From Methanocorpusculum sp. (GTDB lineage Archaea > Halobacteriota > Methanomicrobia > Methanomicrobiales > Methanocorpusculaceae): 40,104 nt of DNA. A program made the translations under genes and the position numbers. Shown one piece after another: positions 6,806 to 15,091 of this stretch. The stretch is taken from NCBI GenBank assembly GCA_017387505.1, contig JAFOFB010000021.1, positions 1 through 40,104 on the forward strand, in the 5' to 3' direction. The notes below the pieces were generated by a model. The model was not told the origin of the DNA, made no database searches, and worked only from the letters and a program-made list of their open reading frames with translations. Each line of letters starts with the position of its first letter. Position 1 is the stretch's first letter.

Positions 6806-8275
6806 ATGATGAAAATCCCCTACTCTGACGCGCTGAATATGGTAACATCTGTAGAGCCGGTTTATGCGGTACGAAAATATCCGGTTGAAAGGGCTGTTGG
6901 AAAGATTCTTGCAGAGCCGGTATATGCAAAATATTCTGTTCCAATCTCACCGGTCTCAGCAATGGACGGCTTTGCGGTATCTTCAAAAAAGACAGTCGAA
7001 GCTTCAGAGAATAATCCTGTAACACTTAGAGACTTTGACCGTGTAAATACAGGAAATGTGGTTCGCGGATGTTACGATGCCGTGATTATGATAGAGGATG
7101 TGGAGTTTGACGGCTCTGAAGATCCGGCGGAAATTACTATCCGCGCTCCGATTTCTTCCGGACGAAATGTACGGGCGACGGGAGAGGATATCGAAGCAGG
7201 AAGACTTGTTCTTCCGGCAGGTTCACGGATTCGGGCTTTTGACATCGGAGCTCTTGCAGGATATGGTATTACTGAGGTCTCTGTTTACAGTGTTTCTGTT
7301 GGAATCATTCCAACCGGCTCGGAGCTGATTGCTCCAGGAGATATTCCGCTTCCAGGCGAGGTTGTTGAGAGTAATTCTGTTATGACTGAGGCATACCTCA
7401 AAGAGTTTGGAGTAGATGTTATCTGCTATCCTCCTGTTTCAGATAATCAGGCTTTAATTCGCGGAGCAATCTCACAGGCGGTCAAGGAGAATGAGATTGT
7501 TCTTATCTCTGCCGGTTCTTCGATGGGCTCACGGGACTTTACATCAAAGGCGATTGCTGACCTTGGAGAGGTTCTCTTCCACGGTGTTTTGATGAAGCCT
7601 GCAAAGCCTTCGATGCTTGGAATCGTTGAGGGAAAGCCGATTATTGGAATGCCGGGTTTTCCGCTTGCGGCACAGACTGCCGAGCGACTCTTTGTGCATG
7701 CTCTTTTAGAGGAGTGGGGATTATATGGACCAGAGCAGGAGACTCTTTTAGCAGAGGCGGGAGAGGATGTGAAGTCTGATGCAGATATTGATGAGTTCCG
7801 TTTCGCATCTGCTGCAAAGGTTGACGGACGCGTTGTTGTTCTGCCGCAGATTCGCTCAGCAAGTATGCAGATGAACGGTATCAGGGCAAACGGTTACATG
7901 CATATTCCAAGAGGCTTGGGAAAAGTTAAGGCAGGAGAGGCGGTTACAACTGTTCTTAATGTGCCGGTTGAAGAATTATCCAACACAGTGCTTTTCGCCG
8001 GAGTGTATTCGGCAGGTGTTGAGCGGGTTGCAGCCCGGGCAGCAGCAGCGGGTCTTTCCGTGAGGTTTGGTGATGTGAGTTCTGAAAATCCTGCTCTTCT
8101 TAGAAATAAGGCATGCCATGCACTATGTGTTACGGAGAGTTTTGATGTTGACGCACTCGAAGATATACCTCTTGAGGCGTATCCCCTTGGAGATAATACA
8201 GTTCTTCTGATGAGATGCGATATGCAGGATGATATCTGTAACAGATTACGTGTTTTTGCCGGAGGTATTAGATGA
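6806..8275 (+). CDS. moeA: Molybdopterin molybdenumtransferase MoeA with C-terminal extension
   Basis: 489 residues. MoeA inserts molybdate (or tungstate) into adenylylated molybdopterin. Visible landmarks are SAMDGFAV (residues 51-58), the GRNVRATGEDIEAG block (~118-131), IGIIPTGSELI, the MoaB-like ISAGSSMGSRDFT loop (~234-246) and KPAKPSMLG followed by GMPGFPLAAQ. The ordinary MoeA fold ends near residue 395. The last ~95 residues (from VPVEELSNTVLFAGVYS) look like the start of the periplasmic-binding-protein-like domain found fused to many archaeal MoeA proteins, but cut short. The stop overlaps the moaB start (ATGA). Confidence 0.92.
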   Translation: MMKIPYSDALNMVTSVEPVYAVRKYPVERAVGKILAEPVYAKYSVPISPVSAMDGFAVSSKKTVEASENNPVTLRDFDRVNTGNVVRGCYDAVIMIEDVEFDGSEDPAEITIRAPISSGRNVRATGEDIEAGRLVLPAGSRIRAFDIGALAGYGITEVSVYSVSVGIIPTGSELIAPGDIPLPGEVVESNSVMTEAYLKEFGVDVICYPPVSDNQALIRGAISQAVKENEIVLISAGSSMGSRDFTSKAIADLGEVLFHGVLMKPAKPSMLGIVEGKPIIGMPGFPLAAQTAERLFVHALLEEWGLYGPEQETLLAEAGEDVKSDADIDEFRFASAAKVDGRVVVLPQIRSASMQMNGIRANGYMHIPRGLGKVKAGEAVTTVLNVPVEELSNTVLFAGVYSAGVERVAARAAAAGLSVRFGDVSSENPALLRNKACHALCVTESFDVDALEDIPLEAYPLGDNTVLLMRCDMQDDICNRLRVFAGGIR

Positions 8276-8760
8276 GCCACGTTCATCATAAAGATGTTGT
8301 AGTTAAAGCCGCGGTGATTACAGTTTCGACAAGCAGAACAGAAAAGACTGATTTGTCTGGAAAGATTATCCAGGAATATTTCGAGAGTGCTTCGATTCCT
8401 GTGGTTTCACGTGTGGTTGTTGCAGATGCTGCTTTAGATATCTGCCGTGCTGTGGAAGAGGCAGTTTCTGCTGCCAATTGTGTCGTTCTAACAGGAGGTA
8501 CGGGACTTACTGCTGATGATGTAACAATCGATGTGGTCTCTCCTCTTTTTAGAAAAACGATGGATGGTTTTGGAGAACTTTTTCGCCGTCTAAGTTATGA
8601 TGAGGTTGGGACAAGGGTTCTGCTTTCAAGAGCAACAGCAGGACTTATTGGGGAATCTGCGGTATTTTGTATTCCGGGTTCTCCAAATGCTGCAAGGCTT
8701 GCTTCTGAGATGATAATTGTGCCCGAAATAAAGCATATATTAACACATGCAGGGCAATAA
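8272..8760 (+). CDS. moaB: Molybdopterin adenylyltransferase MoaB/MogA
   Basis: 162 residues. MoaB/MogA proteins adenylylate molybdopterin before MoeA inserts the metal. The motif VVLTGGTGLTADDVTIDVV near residues 70-88 is the nucleotide/MPT-binding loop, followed by GFGELFRRLSYDEVGTRVLLSRATAG and IPGSPNAARLA, all standard for the family. It overlaps moeA by four bases and forms a two-gene operon with it. Together with the facing operon this gives most of the cofactor pathway (MoaA, C, E, B, MoeA). Confidence 0.94.
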   Translation: MSHVHHKDVVVKAAVITVSTSRTEKTDLSGKIIQEYFESASIPVVSRVVVADAALDICRAVEEAVSAANCVVLTGGTGLTADDVTIDVVSPLFRKTMDGFGELFRRLSYDEVGTRVLLSRATAGLIGESAVFCIPGSPNAARLASEMIIVPEIKHILTHAGQ

Positions 8761-8797
8761 ATCCGGTTTTATTTTCTACAAAAAAAAATGGTGTGTA

Positions 8798-9676
8798 TTA
8801 TCTCAGAGCAAAAGCATGGGTCGGCTTGTAGCCCTCGATTCCCATCGGCTCTAAACTCTTCATCACACGGTCACGGAACTCTGCAAACTCTTCGTCGGTC
8901 AGCTGCTCTGGAAGCATCTTATCGGATGCACTGTGGAACTGTCATGGCTTTTCCAAATGGAGACTGGTTTTCGTTAAGGAGCCTTCCTCCAGCCAGGGCT
9001 TTCATTACTGTAATTCCGATTCCTTCTGCATCACAGTATGCGTAAAGGTCGCGTCTTGCTGTCTCGAGGCGATGTGTGCCTTCTTTTTTGAACTCTGCAA
9101 ACTCTATCTGCTGATAGATGTCTGTGTCTTTATCTTCGAAGTCGTATGCCGTATTGATGGAAAACATAAGTACATCGATTATTCCTGTCTTTACTGCACG
9201 AAGGGCTATTTCAGGGTTGTGTGAACTAAGTCCTATGTGTTTGATGATTCCCTGTTTTTGAGGTCTTGTGCATAGGTGATGATTTCGGTCTCAAAGACTG
9301 CTTTGTAGTCTTCGAGTGAATCGACATAGTGTATCATTCCAACATCTATATAGTCTGTGTCGAGACGTTTTAGGAGGTCTTCGAATGCTGTTTTTGTCTG
9401 ATTTATGTCGCGGGTTCTCTTGTACTGCCCGTCTTCGTATACGGTGCAGATGTGGCCCTGGATGATTATTTTATCCCTTACTCCGCAGATGGCCTTTCAG
9501 ATGTTTGTTCTGACAGCAGGTTCGGGCATGAAGATATCTATATAGTTAATTCCGATGTCAAGTGCGGTGCCGATTATGGCTTTTACTTCCTCTTCGGTTT
9601 TTCCTTCGAGCCATTCTCCGCCAAGGCTGACTTCGGAGATGCTGAGGCCTGTTTTTCCTAAGGTGCGGTATTCCAT
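8798..9676 (-). pseudogene. Decayed aldo/keto reductase
   Basis: Reading down from ATG 9676 gives MEYRTLGKTGLSISEVSLGG, the classic aldo/keto reductase N-terminus, then LDIGINYIDIF. Three lesions are visible: a TGA in place of a glycine codon (VRTNI-stop-KAICGV, near 9491), a one-base deletion near 9257 (after QDLK; the frame then reads on as IIKHIGLSSHNPEIALRAV), and loss of most of the C-terminal third between IR (near 8919) and a correct-looking tail DKMLPEQLTDEEFAEF...HAFALR ending at 8798. Such a set of hits means it no longer makes the enzyme. In the intact family these are NAD(P)H-linked oxidoreductases of uncertain substrate, often with a C-terminal ferredoxin-like domain, here lost. 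Confidence 0.85.
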
Positions 9677-9740
9677 TAGGATTATTTTGGGTCTGAGGGG
9701 TTATGAGGATTACTGCCTTCTTGTTTTGTGCTCATGGCTT

Positions 9741-9760
9741 GAGTTGTCTGACGACAACTC
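9741..9760. repeat. Perfect 8-bp inverted repeat upstream of grpE
   Basis: GAGTTGTC and GACAACTC separated by TGAC. It lies about 80 bases before the grpE TATA-like box (near 9839-9846). It could be an operator for the chaperone operon or a transcription end for something on the minus strand; no T-run decides this. Confidence 0.4.
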
Positions 9761-9838
9761 GCGCCTTTTACCAATAGTAAATCACGTACAAAAAACAAGC
9801 CCAAAATAAGCCCTGATTGCCTGCCAACACCAGAAGGA

Positions 9839-9847
9839 ATATATAGA
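9839..9847 (+). promoter_or_regulatory. TATA-like box of the grpE-dnaK-dnaJ operon
   Basis: ATATATAG precedes the likely start codon at 9894 by about 50 bases, predicting a transcript start near 9867 and a short leader of roughly 25 bases. Confidence 0.5.
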
Positions 9848-9893
9848 ACTGAAATGCATAATTTATGTGCAACAAGAGAAAACAGGAAAACCC

Positions 9894-10403
9894 ATGGATA
9901 AAGAAACTATAGTAAATGACACCCCTGCTGAAAATGCAGAAACCATGGATGCCGTCCCTGAAACAAACGTTGTTGAAGAACTCACCAAAAAATACGATGA
10001 ACTCAACGACAAATATCTCCGTCTTGCTGCCGAGTACGAAAACTACCGTAAAAGAAGCAAGCGTGACCAGGAAAACTCCGTCCGCTACGCAACCGAAAAG
10101 TTCGCACTCGACATCGTCGAAGTTGTCGACAACTTCGAACGTGCATTAAAGAGTAATGACGAAAACCTTCGCGAAGGATTAGAACAGATCTACAAATTCT
10201 TCCTCGCAAGCCTTTCGAAAAACGGCATCGAACAAATGAATGCGGCCGGAATACAGTTCGACCCTGAACTCCACGAAGCTATCGCAGCTCTTCCATCTGA
10301 CAAGCCCGATGGAGAAATCTTAGACGTCGCTGTCGCCGGATATACCCTGCGTGACAAAGTCCTTCGCCACGCAAAAGTTGCAGTATCACAGAACAACCCC
10401 TGA
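9894..10403 (+). CDS. grpE: GrpE nucleotide-exchange factor
   Basis: 169 residues. GrpE releases ADP from DnaK and resets its substrate cycle. The N-terminal ~60 residues are acidic and then helical (coiled coil: EELTKKYDELNDKYLRLAAEYENYRKR), followed by the beta domain with GVEQM-like (GIEQMNAAGIQFDPELHEAI) and VAGYTLRDKVLRHAKVAVS. The frame is open to a GTG at 9867, but ATG 9894 is preceded by AGGAAA and gives a normal length. First gene of the chaperone operon; the gap to dnaK is 19 bases. Confidence 0.93.
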   Translation: MDKETIVNDTPAENAETMDAVPETNVVEELTKKYDELNDKYLRLAAEYENYRKRSKRDQENSVRYATEKFALDIVEVVDNFERALKSNDENLREGLEQIYKFFLASLSKNGIEQMNAAGIQFDPELHEAIAALPSDKPDGEILDVAVAGYTLRDKVLRHAKVAVSQNNP

Positions 10404-10422
10404 AAATATATAGGAAAAAACT

Positions 10423-12279
10423 ATGGCATCAAACAAAGTAATCGGAATTGACCTTGGAACCACCAACTCCTGTCTCGCAGTAATGGAAGGCGGAAGCCCG
10501 ATTGTTATCGCAAACGTAGAAGGATTCAGAACCACCCCGTCCGTTGTCGGATTCTCCAAGGACGGAGAAAGACTTGTCGGAAACGTTGCAAAACGCCAGG
10601 CAATCACCAACCCGCTTAAAACAATCAGCTCCATCAAACGTCACATGGGCTCTGACTACTCTGTAGACATTGACGGAAAGAAATACTCCCCGCAGGAAAT
10701 CTCCGCAATGGTCTTACAGAAACTCAAGCTCGACGCAGAAGCATACTTAGGCGAAAAGATTGACAAAGCAGTCATCACTGTACCTGCATACTTCAACGAT
10801 GCACAGCGTCAGGCAACCAAAGACGCAGGAAGAATCGCAGGACTTGAAGTTCTCCGTATCATCAACGAACCAACCGCAGCAGCACTCGCATACGGACTTG
10901 AAAAGGAAAACGAAGTAACCGTCCTCGTCTACGACCTTGGAGGCGGAACATTCGATGTATCCATCTTAACCTTAGATGATGGTCTCTTCGAAGTCAAAGC
11001 AACTGCCGGAAACAACCACTTAGGCGGAGACGACTTCGATGCAAGAATCATCGACTACCTTGCAGACGAGTTCAAGAAGAAGGAAGGAATCGACTTAAAG
11101 AACGACCCTGTTGCAATGCAGCGTTTAAAGGATGCAGCAGAGAAGGCAAAGATTGAACTCTCCTCCCTCCAGAAAGCAAACATCAACCTCCCATACATCA
11201 CCGCAGGTGCAGAAGGACCAAAACACTTAGACATCGACTTAACCCGTGCAAAGTTCGAGCAGTTAATCGATGACCTCGTACAAAAGACCGTCGAACCAGT
11301 CCGCCAGGTCTTAAAGGACGCAAACATGTCCGCATCCGACATCGACCACGTCTTACTCGTCGGCGGTTCCACCCGTGTCCCGATGGTTGTCGAGGAAGTC
11401 AAGAAGATCTTAGGAAAAGAGCCGGACAAGAACATCAACCCGGACGAGTGTGTCGCACTTGGTGCAGCAATCCAGGGAGCAGTCTTAACCGGAGAAGCAA
11501 AGGATGTCGTCTTACTCGATGTCACCCCGCTTACCTTAGGTATCGAAACCCTCGGCGGAATTGCAACCAAACTCATCGAGAGAAACACCACCATCCCGAC
11601 CAGAAAGAGCCAGATCTTCTCCACTGCAGCAGACAACCAGACCTCTGTCGAAATCCACGTTGTCCAGGGAGAGAGACAGTTCGCACGCGACAACTTCAGC
11701 CTTGGAAGATTCCAGCTTACCGGAATCCCGCCGGCACCAAGAGGAATGCCGCAGATTGAAGTCACCTTCGACATCGATGCAAACGGTATCGTCCACGTCT
11801 CCGCAAAGGACCTTGGAACCGGCCACGAGCAGTCCATGACCATCACCGGAAGAAAGGACTTAAACGATGACGAAATCGAAAAGATGGTCAACGATGCAAA
11901 GCAGTTCGAGGAAGAGGACAAGAAGAAGCGCGAAGAGATTGAGCTCAGAAACAACGCTGACAATGCAGTCTACGCAGCAGAGAAGCTTGTAAACGACAAG
12001 GAAACTGCAGACAAGGTTGAAGCAGAGGACAAGGAAAAGATTACCGCTGCAGCATCTGAACTCAAGGAACTCCTCGCAAAGGAAGATGCATCCACCGATG
12101 ACATCAAAGCAAAGATGGATGCACTCCAGGAAGTCGTCTTTGCTGTCACCTCCAAGATGTACCAGAAGATTCAGGAAGAACAGCAGGCAGCACAGGGTGC
12201 AGGATGCTCCGGCGACTGCGGTTCCTGCGGAAACGACGACAACGTTGTTGATGCTGACTACGAAGTAAAGAAGGACTAA
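10423..12279 (+). CDS. dnaK: Chaperone DnaK (Hsp70)
   Basis: 618 residues. ATP-driven chaperone that binds exposed hydrophobic segments. Landmarks in order: [10 protein letters not shown] phosphate-binding loop (5-14), [72 protein letters not shown] at the start of the substrate-binding domain, and a helical lid. The actinobacterial/gram-positive form with a shorter ATPase insertion appears likely from the length. The C-terminus is odd: after the lid comes a cysteine cluster [10 protein letters not shown] and then the acidic [14 protein letters not shown]; most DnaKs lack these three cysteines. Archaea acquired this system from bacteria. Confidence 0.97.
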   Translation: MASNKVIGIDLGTTNSCLAVMEGGSPIVIANVEGFRTTPSVVGFSKDGERLVGNVAKRQAITNPLKTISSIKRHMGSDYSVDIDGKKYSPQEISAMVLQKLKLDAEAYLGEKIDKAVITVPAYFNDAQRQATKDAGRIAGLEVLRIINEPTAAALAYGLEKENEVTVLVYDLGGGTFDVSILTLDDGLFEVKATAGNNHLGGDDFDARIIDYLADEFKKKEGIDLKNDPVAMQRLKDAAEKAKIELSSLQKANINLPYITAGAEGPKHLDIDLTRAKFEQLIDDLVQKTVEPVRQVLKDANMSASDIDHVLLVGGSTRVPMVVEEVKKILGKEPDKNINPDECVALGAAIQGAVLTGEAKDVVLLDVTPLTLGIETLGGIATKLIERNTTIPTRKSQIFSTAADNQTSVEIHVVQGERQFARDNFSLGRFQLTGIPPAPRGMPQIEVTFDIDANGIVHVSAKDLGTGHEQSMTITGRKDLNDDEIEKMVNDAKQFEEEDKKKREEIELRNNADNAVYAAEKLVNDKETADKVEAEDKEKITAAASELKELLAKEDASTDDIKAKMDALQEVVFAVTSKMYQKIQEEQQAAQGAGCSGDCGSCGNDDNVVDADYEVKKD

Positions 12280-12302
12280 ACCTTCTTTTTAAGGTGAATT
12301 AA

Positions 12303-13424
12303 ATGGGTTCTGAATCGTATTACGATGTGTTAGGCGTTTCCTGCAATGCTACGGAAACGGAAATCAAGAAGGCCTACCGGAACCTCGCAAAGAAGTACCA
12401 TCCGGATGTCTGCAAGGAAGCAGATGCAGAAGAGAAGTTCAAGTCCATCAACGAGGCATACAGTGTCTTATCCGATGAGTCGAAGAGACGCCAGTATGAC
12501 CAGTTAGGTCACGAGAACTTTACAAACGCTTCCAAAGGAAACTATTCGGGAGCAGGAGGGGCAGGATTTAATGCCGACTTCTCCGGCTTTGGTGATATCT
12601 TTGATTTCTTCGGCGGAGGAAGCCGCCGTCAGAGCGGGCCAAGACCTGGTGATGATACGCTTATGCGTATCCAGATTACTTTAGCCGATGCGGTCTTTGG
12701 CGTTCAGAAGGAAATCGAGGTCATGCACACCGAGAGCTGTCCGGACTGTGACGGAACGGGCAGTTCGACCAAGAAGACTACAACCTGCCGCAAATGTAAC
12801 GGAACAGGTCAGGTCAAGCAGATTAGAAACTCTATCTTTGGTCAGATGGTTACCCAGTCTGTCTGTCCGGACTGTAACGGCCGCGGAAAGATTCCGGAGT
12901 CTCCGTGCCGTAAGTGTAACGGTACAGGAAAGACGAAGGTTCGCCGCAAGGTTACTGTCAACATTCCGGCAGGTATTGATTCTGGTATGCGCCTTAGAAT
13001 GGAAGGCTACGGCGAAGCCGGAGACCCTGGAGCACCAAACGGTGACTTATACATTGAGGTCTATGTTATCTCCAACCCGATGTTCGACCGCGAAGGAGAC
13101 AATCTTGTAACCCAGTACGAGATTTCCCCGGCGCAGGCTGTTCTCGGATGCGAGGTTGAGATTGAGACCATCGACAAGAAGAGAGTTGCGTTAAAGATTC
13201 CGGCCGGAATCAACTACGGCACCCGCTTACGCATTCAGGGCGAGGGTGTCCGCCGGAGAGGAAACTACGGCAGTCTGCTTGTTAGAATCATTATCGCAAC
13301 CCCGAAGAAGATTTCTGCAAAGGAGCGGGAACTCTATGAGAAGATTCTCGCAATCGAAGATGGTGCTTCTGTTGAGGAAGAGCCGAAAGAGAAGGACAAA
13401 AAGAAGCGCGGCTTCTTTAAATAA
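12303..13424 (+). CDS. dnaJ: Chaperone DnaJ (Hsp40)
   Basis: 373 residues. J-domain co-chaperone that stimulates DnaK ATP hydrolysis. The HPD triad is at residues 33-35, followed by a Gly/Phe-rich linker (about 78-108). The zinc domain (about 143-210) has all four C-x-x-C-x-G-x-G repeats: [32 protein letters not shown]. The C-terminal substrate-binding domains and a lysine-rich end follow. AAGGTG precedes the ATG by 6 bases. Third gene of the operon, 23 bases after dnaK. Confidence 0.96.
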   Translation: MGSESYYDVLGVSCNATETEIKKAYRNLAKKYHPDVCKEADAEEKFKSINEAYSVLSDESKRRQYDQLGHENFTNASKGNYSGAGGAGFNADFSGFGDIFDFFGGGSRRQSGPRPGDDTLMRIQITLADAVFGVQKEIEVMHTESCPDCDGTGSSTKKTTTCRKCNGTGQVKQIRNSIFGQMVTQSVCPDCNGRGKIPESPCRKCNGTGKTKVRRKVTVNIPAGIDSGMRLRMEGYGEAGDPGAPNGDLYIEVYVISNPMFDREGDNLVTQYEISPAQAVLGCEVEIETIDKKRVALKIPAGINYGTRLRIQGEGVRRRGNYGSLLVRIIIATPKKISAKERELYEKILAIEDGASVEEEPKEKDKKKRGFFK

Positions 13425-13492
13425 AATATCCCAACCTCTTTTTTTGTATCTCAATCTGGAACTATTTTACCTCAGGTGTCCTCATATCATCT

Positions 13493-13591
13493 ATGAGTAA
13501 ACCAGTAGCTGTTATAGTTATTCTCCTTGTCACAATCGGATTTATTGTTGCCGTGTTTGGTGTGTCTGACGGAATTCTTCTGACCTCTTAG
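13493..13591 (+). CDS. Tiny single-span membrane protein (32 residues)
   Basis: ATG 13493 to TAG 13591 encodes MSKPVAVIVILLVTIGFIVA and then VFGVSDGILLTS. One strong hydrophobic helix fills residues 4-23, with a basic N-terminus. It ends one base before the ATG of the TRIC-type gene, so the two are probably co-translated. No family is recognised. The close packing and the clean membrane helix make it more likely a real small protein than chance, but the evidence is compositional. Confidence 0.5.
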   Translation: MSKPVAVIVILLVTIGFIVAVFGVSDGILLTS

Positions 13592-13592
13592 A

Positions 13593-14222
13593 ATGACAAG
13601 TGCTTTGTTTCTTATCTTCGAAATCCTTGGAACAGTTGCTTTTGCGGTTTCCGGGGCTCTGGTCGGGATTTCAAAGAAGATGGATATCTTTGGAATTATT
13701 GTGCTTGCCGTGTCAGTGGCTGTTGGAGGGGGTATTATCCGGGATTTGATTCTCGGTTCTACTCCTCCTTCGGCTTTTGTTGACCCGTCCGATGCACTTT
13801 TGGCAGCAGTGTGTGCTGTTGTGTTCTGCTTTCCGTTTGTTCAGAGATTGCTTGCAAAACACAAGGCATTTGGCGACCGCGTTTTTCTTGTGATGGATAC
13901 TTTGGGTCTTGCCTCTTTTGCGGTTGTTGGGGTGCAGACTGCATACAGTCTCTATCCCGAGGCATCGTTTTTCCTTCCGGCTTTTGCAGGTGTTGTAACC
14001 GGAGTTGGAGGCGGTGTTATCCGGGATGTTTTCGCAGGGGTGGTCCCAGGTATTTTTGTTCGACAGTTTTATGCATCCGCTGTGATTGCGGGTTCTGTGC
14101 TTTGTGTTCTGCTCTGGAATCTGCTTGGTGCGGCAGCGGCTTCTGCTGTTTGTATGCTGAGTGTGGTTCTTCTTAGATTTTTTGCAGAGAAGTATCACTG
14201 GCATCTTGTTCATCCGAAATAA
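13593..14222 (+). CDS. TRIC-type (UPF0126) membrane channel protein
   Basis: 209 residues with about seven membrane helices. It shows the internal duplication of the UPF0126/TRIC family: each half has a helix pair ending in GGGIIRD (residues ~46-52) or GGGVIRD (~142-148). Bacterial and archaeal TRIC proteins are trimeric monovalent cation channels by structure. The physiological role in methanogens is not known. It is preceded at once by the tiny membrane protein. Confidence 0.88.
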   Translation: MTSALFLIFEILGTVAFAVSGALVGISKKMDIFGIIVLAVSVAVGGGIIRDLILGSTPPSAFVDPSDALLAAVCAVVFCFPFVQRLLAKHKAFGDRVFLVMDTLGLASFAVVGVQTAYSLYPEASFFLPAFAGVVTGVGGGVIRDVFAGVVPGIFVRQFYASAVIAGSVLCVLLWNLLGAAAASAVCMLSVVLLRFFAEKYHWHLVHPK

Positions 14223-14253
14223 GACACAGTGTCATAAAACATTTTATCCTAAT

Positions 14254-14276
14254 GTATCTAATATATCTGTAGATAC
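14254..14276. promoter_or_regulatory. Palindromic operator-like site at the tetR promoter
   Basis: GTATCTA and TAGATAC form a perfect 7-bp inverted repeat with a 9-base spacer containing ATATAT, which is itself the best TATA-like box of the gene. A repressor bound here would block its own promoter, the usual design for TetR proteins. Confidence 0.6.
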
Positions 14277-14298
14277 CGTGACAGTGAATAGTAAGAAG

Positions 14299-14865
14299 AT
14301 GGATGTCCGATACGTCAGGGCTGAGGATGCTATCACAAAGGCGTTTCTCAAACTTGTATCTGATATCGGATTCTATGCGATTACGGTAAAGGATATTACA
14401 GACCTTGCTGATGTGAGCCGCGGCACTTTCTATCAGCATTATGATGACAAGTATGCTCTTCTGAATTCATTTGAGGAGAAGATTAAGGCTGATTTGCTTG
14501 CTGCTCTGATTCCTGGTCGAATTCCTTTTAAGGAGGATGCGGTAAAGGAGAGGGTTATTCGTCTTTTTACTTATTGTGAGCAGAATCTGTATATGATGCG
14601 TGCTTTGTTTGGACGAAAAGGTGATGCGGAGTTTCAGCAGAGAATGAAGGATATGCTCTGGGAAGAGGTCTTTGCACAGCACATTAATTATGCCGGTCTT
14701 ACAAAGAAGCTCGATATTCCTGCTGATTATTTAAGGGAGTATGTGAATTCGTCTCACTATCGTGTTTTCCAGACATGGCTTGAGAAGGATAAGCGTGAGT
14801 CTCCTGAGGAGATTGCTGAGATTTATTTAAAGCTTAGTGTGATTTCTCCTGTGAAGAAGTTCTGA
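14299..14865 (+). CDS. TetR/AcrR family transcriptional regulator
   Basis: 188 residues. The N-terminal helix-turn-helix runs through AITKAFLKLVSDIGFYAITVKDITDLADVSRGTFYQHYDDKYALL, with the family-typical GTFYQHY recognition helix. The C-terminal ligand domain is all-helical and resembles the TetR_C group that ends with a single short helix; its effector cannot be read. The open frame continues upstream to 14161, within the previous gene; I chose ATG 14299 because the TATA-like box overlaps 14258-14267 (GTG 14278 is the alternative). The palindrome at 14254-14276 suggests self-repression; targets may include the TRIC gene upstream. Confidence 0.88.
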   Translation: MDVRYVRAEDAITKAFLKLVSDIGFYAITVKDITDLADVSRGTFYQHYDDKYALLNSFEEKIKADLLAALIPGRIPFKEDAVKERVIRLFTYCEQNLYMMRALFGRKGDAEFQQRMKDMLWEEVFAQHINYAGLTKKLDIPADYLREYVNSSHYRVFQTWLEKDKRESPEEIAEIYLKLSVISPVKKF

Positions 14866-14930
14866 GATTGTCAGGGCTTACAAATAACAACCTTTTTAAA
14901 CTTAAATCGCGTATAGATTAGAGCAACATT

Positions 14931-15002
14931 GCATCGATAGTGTAGTGGTTATCACTAGGCGTTGCCAACGCCTAAACTCGGGTTCGAGTCCCGGTCGATG
15001 CA
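14931..15002 (+). tRNA. tRNA-Gly (anticodon GCC)
   Basis: Acceptor arms GCATCGA (14931-14937) and TCGATGC (14995-15001) pair fully. The anticodon stem AGGCG / CGCCT encloses the loop TTGCCAA with anticodon GCC. The T arm carries GGTTCGAGTC. Discriminator base is A at 15002 and CCA is not encoded. A TATA-like TTTTTAAA lies at about 14893-14900, the right distance for an archaeal tRNA promoter. Confidence 0.95.
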
Positions 15003-15091
15003 CTCCTTTTTCTGAATTTTACTGCTCTGAAATACTCTGCAATTCCAACCAAACCGTATATCTAAATTCTTGAAAAGCCAATACTGTTACC

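Noticed and set aside
11055-11963. Long 302-codon open frame on the minus strand within dnaK
   Set aside because: It is the mirror of dnaK codon bias (serine-rich and repetitive), has no family features and lies fully inside a certain gene.
13713-14213. 166-codon minus-strand frame opposite the TRIC gene
   Set aside because: Lys/Asn/Arg-rich antisense translation of membrane helices; the plus strand has a recognised family.
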